Assembly: GCA_963966185.1 (NCBI GenBank)
Contig: CAWZYM010000048.1
Span: 70,001-134,000 of the forward strand
DNA: 64,000 bases
Source: Rhabditoides inermis
Lineage: Eukaryota; Nematoda; Chromadorea; Rhabditida; Rhabditidae
Direction of reading: 5' to 3'
The notes under the pieces are model-generated. The model worked only from the letters and a program-made list of their open reading frames with translations. It did not search any database and had not been told where the DNA came from. Positions 48,454-60,608 of this stretch are shown piece by piece. Position numbers and translations under genes: made by a program. Positions within the stretch are counted from its first letter, which is position 1; the number at the start of each line of letters is the position of its first letter.

Positions 48454-49090
48454 ATGAACAAGGAAAGCAGACAGGAAGTAGCTGACTGGAAAAAAACTAC
48501 GATTACACGTATTCAAGGTTGGTTCCTTGAGGCTTGAGGTTTGCAATGGTTTTCTGGTAAATTTTAATATCTTGAGAACCTACTCTTCAACAAGGCTAAA
48601 CCTTTACTACTAGATCTGGTCTGTTAATTAGGGAGTGTTCGGGGAACGGAGCTACACTGGCGCGCTAGAGTGTGGGACAGAATGCGCGCATCCTCCTCTC
48701 CCACGCCGCTCCCTCCACCATCCACACACTCCAACGCAAACCGCCGCCCCTCATCTGCGTTCATTGCACGTTCTTTGCAGTGCCAATGAACGAGACGTGT
48801 ATTGTCATTGTTTATTTTTTTTAAACACGGATCACAACACGATCATTTCCTGATTGCTGTGCATCGGCGCGGTCTGAGGCTGTGTGGAGCAAAAGAGACA
48901 GGGGAGTGAGAGGGTGCTGGTGGGTGTATCGACTACCCGGCTGGCGACTACCAAGCCCAGTCGACGACAGTAGTCCCCTCATCTCGACAACCCATCTATC
49001 CGCGCGGGGCGAGCCACATGTTATGAGCATATTACGGATCACTTATTGATGAACATATGTAACATATTCCGTCCTGGGGCAGCTTACGAT
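48454..49090. other. Upstream region of the Cys-rich/carbonic anhydrase gene
   Basis: No gene recognised. Contains the probable promoter and 5' leader of the minus-strand gene and the unexplained GC-rich stretch at 48650-48780 before the RTE element begins. Confidence 0.5.
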
Positions 49091-51730
49091 TTCTTCGGGT
49101 TTCGAGGAGCTGTCATGCGGGAAACCATGCCTCATGGTACCGAACGCGTCCCGGGTTGCGGATGGGGAGCCCTTCGGAGGTAACTTCGGGGGGTTCGGTG
49201 GTTGCGCAACCTGTGTGGCAGCGCATCACTTCGCGGACAAGAGGGCCCATAGACCATAAGCCAGTCATTGGGATTGCACGCTCCATGAGCACCCGGCCTA
49301 CTCTATCTTCCAAAAGGAAGACCCTATGGACAAGTCTCTGAAGAAAAAGCCCGAGTTCCCGGCGCCGAACCCCAACCCTTCCGTCAGCGATGGATCCTCG
49401 GGGGGAGGCAGGGCTGTACAATCTCTGGATGTGAGGCTGACAACTGACGATGGACCCAAGGATCTATACGTGTGTACATGGAATGCCCGGACTCTGGCGA
49501 GCGACGATGATGGTGGTGCTTTTGCACCGCCTGGCCGTATTGTGTCTACGTTTCGGGAAGATGCGCGTTGTCGTCTTCAATCTGTACGCCCCTCACAGCC
49601 AGGCCGACCCCGCTGACATCGAGATGTTCTACGACGACGTGCGTGCAGCGTACGACACCTACCGCGGCAACTTGATGCTCACCGTCGGCGACTTCAACGC
49701 GAGGATTGGAATGCGGAAGGATGGAGAGTTCCGGATCGGACCCTACGGATATGGAGAGAGGAACGAGCAGGGAGACACTCTTGTCGACCTGATCGAGGAG
49801 AGGCGGCTCTACCACTGCAACTCCTTCTACCCTAAGAGGGAGTGCAGGAAGTGGACATGGCGACACTCAAATGGCAACTCGTTATCCGAGATAGACCATA
49901 TCCTCACCAACCGCAAGGACCTGGTGAAAGATACGGGGGTCGCCCCGCCGTTCGGAGGGAGTGACCACCGCATGCTGTGATGTCGACTACAGATCCCGGT
50001 CCGACCGTACGCTTTCTCCACACCGGCAGCTACCCTATTACAACGAGACGCAGCGCACGCCTACATTGAACACCACGTCGGCCTAAACCCGACGTACGAG
50101 GAGCTGACGTCGACACTGGCTGCCGCTGTGACTGTGGCCTCTGTTCCCGCAGTCGGCCGCAACGAGAGACGAATCACCACGCACCCAGGACCTTCTGCGA
50201 ACCCGCTCGCAGATAGCCCCCAATCCTAGCCGCCATCTAGAGTACTGTCTCATCTCGAGACAGGCTCGACAGATGTACGCGCTCGACCTACGAGCTTATC
50301 GGGAGAGGAAACTACACGAGGCGGCGTCTAACCGACGGAGTCTGAAGGCTACAAAGCGTGCGATGGCCAAGCAGCGTGGAAGCTCTGGAGACACCGGCCG
50401 GAATTGTGACGAGCAGACCGGAGATCGAGAAGACCACCACCGAGTTCTACACCGACTTGTACAATGACGAGCTGCAGTTGCCGAGACGAGACTACACCCC
50501 TCGAAACGTCCCTGACGTGCTACCTTCTGAAGTGCGAGCAGCCCTTTCACGAAGGTGCTTCTCAACTGCATCCGCCGCCACCTGGACGAGCATCAGCCGA
50601 TCGAGCAAGCCGGATTCCGATCTGGATACAGCTGTGCCGACCACGTGCAGACTGTGTCGCAGATCGTCGAACGTGCCCGCGAGTACAAGACCCCTCTTGT
50701 GCTCGTCTTCGTCGACTACGAGAAGGCGTTCGACACATTAGACCACGGATACCTGCTGCAGTCTCTGGAGAAGATGGGCGTCGACGAGGGATATCTGGCC
50801 GCACTATCCGACTGCTATGAGGACAGCTTTCTATCATTTCCGCTCATGTTCGCCACTGCCGATTGCTCCACAAGAGGAGTCCCTGACAACGACACCCGCC
50901 ACCCGCTGTACATCGACGGCCGCCGACTCTCACACCTGAGGTTCGCCGACGACATCGTCTTATTCGCTGAGTCGACGTCGGAGGCTGAACAGATGCTGAA
51001 CGAGCTGAACGACGCGAGTAAGGAGGCCGGACTGCGCATCAACCGCCGAAAGAACCAGTTCATCCGCACTCAGTTCACACCGGACGGAGTGATAAGGATG
51101 GACGGCGAGCTGGTGGAGTCTGTGAAGAGCTATGTCTATCTCTGCAGGCTCATCAACGGCACCAACACGCTCGGGGAGGAGATAAGCAGAAGGACACGCG
51201 CTGGCTGGGCTGCTTTTTGCAGCATAAAGGAGACGCTCACTACTCTGAAAGATCAGGACCTGAAGGCTAACCTCTTCAATGCCTCGGTTCTGCCTGCGCT
51301 CTGCTACGCCACCGAGACCTGGGCGTACACGGAAAAAAAGTCTCGGACGGATCCGCACCGCACATCGAGCCATGGAGAGGCAGATGATGGGCTACACGCT
51401 GCGAAGACAAAGGGACGAGGGCATAAGCAGCAAGGAGATAAGGAGACGATCAAAGCTGAAGGATCCGCTGCGGTACATGCGCCAAGGAAAACATCGATGG
51501 GCCGGGCACATCATCAGGAGGGACGATGGACGATGGACACGTGCCGTCACTGAGTGGTACCCACGCCACGTCAAACGGACACTCGGGAGACCACCTACCC
51601 GCTGGATAGATTCTATCCAAACCTTTTCGAGACAGTTCAATATGGGCAACGGCACCGCATGGGCAACGTCCGCGCGAGACCGAACTACCTGGAGGAAGAT
51701 GGGATCCGCGCTTCCTTGAGCGAATCGGAT
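49091..51730 (+). pseudogene. RTE-type non-LTR retrotransposon, near full length but broken
   Basis: The apurinic endonuclease begins CTWNARTLASDD (about 49478) and goes on, after a frame break, with YAPHSQADPADIEMF, GDFNARIG and GGSDHRML. The reverse transcriptase starts in another frame: EQAGFRSGYSCADHV, FVDYEKAFDTLDH, a FADDIVLF catalytic motif (50944-50967) and INRRKNQF. A C-terminal part in a third frame has GKHRWAGHIIRRDDGRWT and RTLGRPPTRWIDSI, typical of the RTE clade. The spacing between endonuclease and polymerase is too short, and RT core sequence between the palm motifs looks missing (STRGVPDNDTRHPLYIDG). The 3' end carries AAGTAATCAAGTAAGTAA. Inactive copy. Confidence 0.88.
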
Positions 51731-52798
51731 CGCTCAAGTAATCAAGTAAGTAATGTAACATATACTAGACTAACATTTATATGAACTGATGACATACATA
51801 AAAAAAATAATAAGATAAAACAAAATCATGGATAAACGGACCGTAGTGTCGGATGAGCATAGCTGTGACGGGAGGCTTAGAGGGACCATGCGGATCAGAA
51901 GAGAGAGGAGAGACACCAGACACATAAACGGACGCTGAAACAGATTCTATCAGCAATCGATAATCGATCGACGACGGACCTGCTATTATCATGCATAGTA
52001 TGAGTGAGAGCGTGCGCATGGCACAAGGAGAGAAGAGAGAAATGACAAGGATAGGAGAGGGGATTGGGAAGTGGAGCGAGAAATGACACGAATTCGGGGA
52101 GTGATCTTTGTTTATGAGAGGGAAGTAGAGTGGATTGGTGGTATCTGCTCACTCACTTTGGTTGCGAGACCTGGAAGACTTGATGCCTGAGCCTGAAACT
52201 TCAACCAGCAAAACGAAAGCCCTCAAAACATATCACGTCATGAAATTTGTTTATTCCACATTTGCTAGCAATTCGTTGATTTCTCAAGTTTCTAGAAACC
52301 TTTGATGTTGATATTGCGATGCGAGGCATGTCTCAGAACTCGTGTGCAGGCGTGGTAGTTACCACTACTCTCAGAGGACAGTGTTATGGTATTGAGGTGT
52401 GCAGGCGTGCGAGCCTTCTCTCCCGCGGGAGCTCACGTCTCGTGTGTGCACTTGAGGGAAGGTGAGGGAAAGAGAGAGGGAGAGAGGGAGGGAGGGAGAG
52501 GGAGGGAGAGAGAGGGAGGGAAAGAGGGAGAGAGAGAGAAGGGAGCTGCGGCTGACACGCGACTCGTGGCATCGACGACGGCGGCGCGCCACTCGCAATT
52601 ATGAGAACATGTCGCATTCGGGAGAGCGGAGAGGGGGGAGCTCTCATGCCACACCACGTCCCCCCTCCCTGCCCGCCGCCCGTTCTTGTGTGAAACAGTG
52701 CAACTCGAATGCCACATCCTCTACCGTATCCCATGACTACTGTCCTCTGCTGTCACCACCGAGACACACCACGCGTGTCTCTCTCCTCTCACACGCAG

Positions 52799-52840
<42 letters not shown>

Positions 52841-54160
52841 ATCTTCCAGCTGCTGTGGTGGTGGCGGTGGCAGCGGCGGCGGGCGCACTCGTTAATCCGC
52901 GGTCTCGTGTGCGTGTCGCAGCAGTGTGCGAGGTCTCTTCTCCTGCCGCCTCTCTTGCCAGAGTGAGTACAATGGCTACTCCCAGGGTCTGGCTGCATCT
53001 GTCCCGCCGGCCGTCGCCGCCGCCTCTTTTTGTGTGTGTGTCAGTGACGGGCGCGTCTCTGCCGTGTGGTTCGATTGTTGATGACTGCCCTGTGCCTACT
53101 TGGATCTGGTTTCATCGCCCCACCACTCGCTTCCCTCACCCATGCACTGCCGCCGCCCGCCCGCCCGCCCGCCCGTACACTCTTCCATAAATATTTATCA
53201 TCGTGTGTGGCGTGGCGCGGCGGGCGAATGGTTGGCGTGTTGGAATGTGCGTATGTGTCCACACACACACACACACAATGATTCCGCGCGATCAATGCGG
53301 TGTGCCGTGTGCTATGAGATGCGCTTGTCTCGGACGAGTGATAAACAGCAGTGGTGTGGCGGCATTGGTATGCAGTGGAGGGGATGGGAGGGCTCGGGCG
53401 AATGGCCAGCCAAACATCTGGCGTGTCTCTGCGTGTGCGGGAGAGGGGAACGAGAGGGGGAGGCGTCGCCCGGCCGCTCTTTGCGACTGGCTGTGTGCTG
53501 TCTCTCGTGATTGGCCGCCGCCGCCGCCGTCCCGGGTATTGTCTCTACCCACCTCTCCCTCTACTCCCCTCTCCTCTACCACCTTCAAACACCTACAGAT
53601 AAGATACCCATGTGCACTTGTGGACACCGCGCGTCGCGTACCATTACGCACACTGTATTCTCTGCGGCCACCGTTACCGGATAGAGAGAGAGAGAGAATC
53701 CGAAAAAGGTAGAGTCGGTGAGTGTCTCCAGGTAGCTTCACCTGCACATACCGTATCCGTGGTGGTTTTTGTGAGAGAGGAGAGGAGAGGAGAGGAGGGA
53801 GTGGAGGAGAGGAGGGGAGGAGGGGAGGGAGGGGTCAGTGTTTGCAGTGCCGCGCGAGGCGTGTGTCGAAGGGAGCCATCCCCTCTCCCCTCTCATTCCG
53901 TGTCTACTGCGCCGCCGCCGCCCGCCCGCCCGTCACACCACCCCATTATCTGCCCCCAGCCCACGCGTCTCTACTCCTATTCCTACTCGCTCCTCTCGTG
54001 TCTTCTGCCTCCGTCCCCCCATTTCCCCTCTCCTACACCCGCGGCGCTGGTTCTGTTGTGTTGTTGTTTTACACTCTCTCTCTCTGCTCTCTCTCTCTCT
54101 CCACTCGCTCTATCTCATTGAGGCTAATCTATGGTCTCTCTTTCCCTCTCCCTCCCTCCC

Positions 54161-54207
<47 letters not shown>

Positions 54208-54891
54208 TCCGAAACCAGAGTGAACGCGAGCTGCTCTCGGCTGTGCGGCGGCATGGTGAGAGACAGTGTCGGAGTGCAGTTGTAAACTCGATTGGCATGT
54301 CTGCTCTCTCTCGCCTGTGCGCGCTCTCTCGCCCCCTCTCTCTCGCTCCGCGTGCACAATGCATCCGCAATGCTGTCCGGTGGGGTGGCTGTGTGTGTGT
54401 TCTCGCTCCGCCGCCGTCGCATTCCCTGACTGGATGTGTTTCCCTCCTCTCCCCTCTCCGCCAGTGTATGTGTGTATGATAAGTGGATAGAAGGCTGGCG
54501 ATGCGCGCACGCGCCGGCTGCTTGCTTGCTTGCTCTCGGAGAGCCTGCTGTGACCCTGTTTGGATGCAGCGAGCGAGGGATGATTGATTTTGGACAATAT
54601 GCGGTGGCGATGGGGAGGGGGCGCGGGCTGCGAGTCGCATCTATTAGTCATTCATACGAGAGGGACTGCGAGTGGACATGTCGTCCGGCCAGCGAGCAGC
54701 CTCCGCGGCGGCACACTGCACCACAGAGTGCATGTGCTATGGAGACTGCGCCTCTCCCACACACGATTATTGCAAGGCCGTTTCGATCGGACTGATCGAT
54801 ACTCGAACGAGCAAGAGCGGCGTTCGCTTGTCAAGGTGCGGCGGCGGCGGCCGGTGCGTGTGAGAGTGAGCAAAGGAAAGAGAGAGAGAGG

Positions 54892-54925
<34 letters not shown>

Positions 54926-55581
54926 GAGAGAGAGAAGGGAGAGGCTATTCGTCTCTCTCCCATTCTCTGCGAGGCGTCTACTCGTTTCTCACACACATAC
55001 ACGCACACACACGCACACCCCCCTCTCTTCCCCACTCCTGCGTATGATGTGCTAATCAGCGGGAAAGGAGGAGAAGAGAGGGAGGAAAGGTTTCTATTCT
55101 GGCAGGGCTGACGAGAGTCTCGCCCTCCTTGACAACGCAGGGTTGAGTGATGTGTACTTGCTAGAGAGCGAGCAGCTTGCAATGTATCCCCGTCTGCCGA
55201 GAGAGGAGGTGAGGATTAAATGATCCGTGCTTTGCTCCCCAGCCGGATTAGCACGCAATCTCACAACCGCAATAATTATATAGCGCAACATAATGGTAAA
55301 CAAATGCATTACTATCTACATTTCATTGCTATTCATAGAAAAAAAGAAATTTACATATTTCTAATTTTGTAGTGTTTGATGGTGATCTCAGATGAGTGTA
55401 GACCTCATTTTTTTCGCATGCAAACGGCGTTTTCCCGCGTTTTTCTTTGTGCGTCGTTCTATTCCTGCTCGAGATTCGAGATTTCACGGTGTTTTGCGAT
55501 GCTTTCTTTCGCGTTCTTTTGTAATATGAATTTTGACAAATTAATACATTTTTATTACAGTATATGTGTATATGGTGAGCG
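51731..55581. other. 3.85 kb without a recognisable gene, GC-rich and purine-tract-rich
   Basis: From about 52.4 to 55.2 kb the DNA is GC-rich with GA runs at 52802-52839 and 54885-54935, CT runs at 54164-54201, and GGA-rich blocks at 53777-53840. Many overlapping open frames exist on both strands but they are low-complexity and none shows a domain, splice chain or hydrophobic segment I trust. It lies just upstream of the BAZ2-type gene, so promoter and 5' leader DNA of that gene is expected here. Confidence 0.5.
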
Positions 55582-58500
55582 ATGGCTGACCGGGACGCTC
55601 TGTTGCGTCTACTAGCCGCGCAGGCACAAATGCAACACATGATGAGCGGTCAACAACAACAGAGAGGAGGTGCTTTTTGATTGTATTTTGTTAGTGTTGT
55701 TGTTGCTTCTGTGTATATTATTATTATTGTTGTTTTTATTGTTGTTGTTGTTTACATGAGCTGTTCAGCATCGACTTCGTCCGCTTCTTCGATGGCTGGA
55801 TGGCAGCGCGATATGGCTATGTGGCAGCAGATGGGTGAGTGAACATTGTCGTTTGTCTCTTCGAGCCGTACCTTCCCTGTCTGTTCAGCAGCTGCATCGC
55901 AAGGCCAGAGCCGCGAATCGTTCGAGCAGACTGTGACGCGACTCGCACAGGCAGCCAGTGCCGCCAAGACTACTGTCAAAGGTGAGTGCACACGCTAGAT
56001 GTTCAAAAAATGTTTAGAAATTTGAGCTTTATCGTTTAACTTGATTGATTGTTTGTTTTGAGGTTCGTGCTCTCCTCCCGCTGGCACGGCAGCGTCTTCG
56101 TCTGCCTCTCCATCCACAGTACCCTCCACTCCACAGACACCACAACAGCAGCTACAGGCTATGGTAGCTATGGCCACTGCCGGAGTCACTCCCAACAAGG
56201 TAACCATCTCTCCTTTTTTCCTCCCCTCCTCTCTCTCTCTCCCTCTTCTTCCTGTCTCTCTCTTTCCCCTTCATATTATATTTGATATATTCGATGATTA
56301 TGTTTTGATTTACCACTTTAAGGGGGATAAGCCGGAGCCGGGTGAGATCCCTAACCCTGTGAAGGTGCAGGCTGCGCATCTGCAGGCAGCGGCGCTCGCC
56401 CACGCACAGGCGCTGGCAGCCGCCCAGCACGCAGCCATACAGGTAGGTGGCTGTTCACTTCCCTGTTGGCTCATCTATCATGCCGTTTCCAGCAGGCCAA
56501 GCAGCAGCAGGCAGCGGCCCAGAAGGCAACACAGCTCGCCGCCTTGAAGGCCGCGCAGCAAGCCGCCGCCGCAAAGGCAAAAGCGTCAGTCATGCTATGT
56601 TTTGTTTTGATATTTGCCCTTTGATTTCATTTTTATGGAATCGAGTGTTTTCTTTATCTCCTCACCACATTATCTTCTATTTGATTCCAAGTATTGTAAT
56701 AGTCATGTTGTTATTTGAGTGACGCGGCGAAGAAGGCTGAGCAGCAGCGGCAGCAGATGCATGCTCTCTCTGCACTCGCACAACTCAACGGAATGGGAGG
56801 ACTCGCTGGACTAGGAGCCGCCGTGAGTCTCTTCTTTTCTATCTACCTTCATCGCGTTCTCTCATTCATACCACATTTCTTCAGTTCAATGCGGCCGTAG
56901 CCGCGTCGACGTCTGCTTCCACTTCGAATGGAGGAGGAGGAGGAGGAGGGGGGCATATGTCTGCCGAGCAGCAGGCCCTCGCCTGGCAGCTCCTCGCAGC
57001 ACAGATGATGCAGCAGCACATCAAAGCCGCCGCTGCGGGGTGAGCATCTCTCTATTTTGTTTATGTCTGTTTCTACGATACAAATAGTTTGCATGTGTTG
57101 TATCCAGAAATAAGTGGCTGTTGGTTGTAGTGCGAAGAAGACCCCGGTGCGGGACAACGGGCGCGCACCAGCCAAGACGTCGCCTGTGTCGAGTGACAAG
57201 GTGGGGGAGGAAAAGAACCAGAGAGTGAGAGAGAGCGAGGGGGGGGGGGAGAGAAGGGAAAGAGAGAGAGAAAGGGAAAGAGAGAATCGTCACATTATCC
57301 TTAGACTCGCGACGACGAGGATGGTTTGGATGGGCGGAAGGACCGTCGGGGTATGCCCGCCGACGCTGAGATGTGTCGCGTGCCCCTCGAACACGGGTCA
57401 GTGAGCACCCCTTGTACCTGGATCACACATGTTTTGTAGTTGGCGCCGGCAGACATGTGTGCGTTCAATCACAGCCGGCAACCTGCGCGGTGACGTCATC
57501 TACTTCGCGCCGTGCGGCAAGAAGCTGAGCAGCTACGCGGAGGTGATACGGGTCAGTGAGCGTCTCTCTCTTACTCCCCCTCTCTCTCACTCTCTCTCAC
57601 TCACTCTCACTCACTCTCACTCACTCTCACTCACTCTCACTCACTCTCACTCACTCTCACTCTCACTCACTCTCACTCACTCACTCTCACCTCTATCCTA
57701 CAGTACCTCTCCCGTCTGCCCTCCGGCCCGATCCACCGTGACCACTTCTCGTTCTCGTGTAAGCTGTTGGTGGGGGAGTTCCTTCACTTCCGGGATCTAG
57801 ACGGCCACAAGGGAATGGCTGTGTTGTCAGAGGAGGAGATGGCCGACGAACTCAGAAGACTCACCAAACCTATCAAGGTATCCTTTTGTGTTATTGTATC
57901 GTTTTCTCTGATGTGTGACAGGGAGCATATCCATTTGCATCGATAGGTGGAGAAGGGTCGAAACGGTCGGAAGCGGGCGGCGGAAGAAGATGACGAGTTA
58001 TTCGAAGAGGAGGGGGAGGAGGAGGGGAGGAACACCCCCGAGAGAGCAGACGGCGAGAGGATAGGCAGACAGCCAGAGGAGGACCTCAACATCGATGAGC
58101 TGAGGGTGAGTAGAGGAGGGAGAGAGAAAGGGAGGGAAAGAGAGAGAGAGAGATTGTGTGGTTTCAGCCTCTGCCCGACCTGTCTCGCATAGAGAACCTG
58201 TGTCTCCCAGCGTCCGCCTTCGCAGATGTGCTTCAAGTACACGAGTTCCTCAGCAACTTCGCACACGTGCTCCACATTGGTGAGTGCGAGCGGTTGATGG
58301 ATAGGAGTTGTTATTGATTGATTTGATTAAGACTCCTCGTCGCTGCCTTCTATGGAGTGTCTGTCTGCCGCAGTAGCTGGGGACGCAGAGACTGCCGACC
58401 AACTGCGTGCCCTCACGCGCCTCCTCCTAGAGAGGGCTTTGCAGGTCCCAGGACTCCCACAAGGTACTCTGTGATGTTTGTTTGCTTGTTTACTCGTTGT

Positions 58501-60514
58501 TTGCAGGCCGCCGCGCCAAGGGCCTCGCAGCAACGTACCATGATGTGCCACTGACGAGGGACAACTATTCGGAGTTGATGCGAGTTCTGCTGGAGAACAG
58601 AGATAAGAGAGGAAAGGAGGTGAGCAGAGAGGAGCGAATCAGGCACATGTGTGGAGAGGAGGGAATGAGAAAGAGGGAGGTGTTGTTTCTAGCTGGCTGC
58701 TCCTTTGCTGCTCCACCACTTCGAGTTGATCTCTCCCTCCGAAAGAGCCGCCATCCTCGCCTATCTCTGTGACGAACTGCTACAGAGCAGGAATGTGGTG
58801 AGTTGTTGTTGTTTGTTTATTCATGTATTTGTTTGTTGTTTGTTTAGTTGATAGATGTGTTCAGGTGAAAGAGATAGAGCGGACGCTGGAAGACATGAGT
58901 CGTCTGCGCGGCGAGAGATGGATGCGGGAGGGAAAGGTGGGTGGTGTGGCCGTCGGTTGACTCGCTCACTCGTCGCGTGTTGCCTGCAGGTGCGCGCCCT
59001 TCGAAACGTGCAGTCGAAGAAGAGAAAGGAGGCGGAGGTGAGGGAGGAACAGGCAGCAAACCACACCCACCACGTAACACTTGATTCTTTCACTTCTAAT
59101 TCTGTGTGCTTGCTCTTATCTCTGTTCCAATTCCTTTTTCAGGCGGAGCCTTCTGTGGCCGCGGCAGAAGACGAGCCAATGGAGACGAGCGAGGAACCGG
59201 CGACAAAGAAGAAGACATTCACTCCCGGACTCGGGCAGTGCGAGATACTGACTGAAGAGGTAGGTAGGGAGAGAGAGAGAGAGAGAGAACGATCGGCATG
59301 TTGTAGGAAGAGGCGCTGGACGTGACTGGCCTCGAACACCTGATCTCTACTCTGAATGGAGAGGCTGACGGACTTCGGGAGAAGGTCGGCGAGCTGTCCA
59401 GCAAAGTCAGGACGTTCCCATTCGGACAGGACAGGTCGGTCCACTTTGTTGACTTGTTTACAAGTTGTATGTGCGTAATGAGACTGATCGAAAGTGCTGC
59501 AGGTATCACCGTATGTACTGGACCCTACCTCACACTCGTGGTATCCTGGTGGAGAGTGTGGAGAGCGCCGGTCGGATGAACCCAGCATGCAATGCGGCTG
59601 ACGTGTGTGCCAGAGATCCTCCCGCAATCAATGGTGCGTTCCTCTTTCTGTCTGTCTTTGTCTCGCTCCCTCTCTCTCACCCTCTCTCTCTCTCTCTTCA
59701 GTGTCGTCCTCTCCATTCATTGACCCCGACGTGGTTGCTTGTGTGGAGGACGTGGTCGATCAGTTGGTGGGAGTCGGTCGGAAAGACGCCAAGGGAAAGA
59801 AGAGGAGAGCGCGCAAGATGGCCAACAAACACAAGAGGTGCGCTTGTTTGTTTCCTCAATCCGTTATGATATTTATTAAACGAAAGTTGGTTTGCAATCA
59901 TTGTGTGTGTGTGTTTGAGGGGCTGGTGGTGCGTGGCGACGACTGAGCAAGCGGAGCAGCTGCGGGCGTCCCTCCACGGTCGGGGCATCCGAGAGAGGGC
60001 TCTGCACAGACTGATGATCAGAGACCACTTCCAAGCACACCACCCCATCACACCCCTCCGAGTCCACCGCACCGGGCCCCTGCAGGTGCGTATTCACCCT
60101 CTGCGCACACTCAACCATAGATAGAGAGGGATAGAAATTGCTTGTGTTGACGGTTCGATAGACATTCTATCAAGATACTTACTTGCAGACGGAGGCGAGT
60201 CTTGCGAGGCATGCTATGATGCGTCTGAACGGTCGTCTGGGGGATTTGGAGAGGCGGATAAGGGAGGCGGGGATGGAGCAGGACGACTACCCAGAGCCCA
60301 TGCAGCAGGGACAACACGACCAGGCCACCTTCGGTCAGTCGCTTACATATCTTTACTTGTTGGTTTCGGGGTTTTTTGTTTGTTGTTGTTTGAATTTCTC
60401 TTTTCAGACCCGAATGAGTCGTGGAGTGGATCGGTAGAGAAGATGGAGGAAGAGGAGAACGGACTCAGCATCGATTGTGAGATGGACCCGCTCGGTGGGT
60501 AGTCTCCCCCCCCC

Positions 60515-60608
<94 letters not shown>

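Noticed and set aside
49113..49421. Minus-strand ORF over the RTE 5' region
   Set aside because: Shadow of the retrotransposon's plus-strand coding sequence.
53041..54651. Long overlapping frames in the GC-rich region
   Set aside because: Stop-poor because of GC content and CT repeats; no domain, no splice chain and mutually overlapping on both strands.
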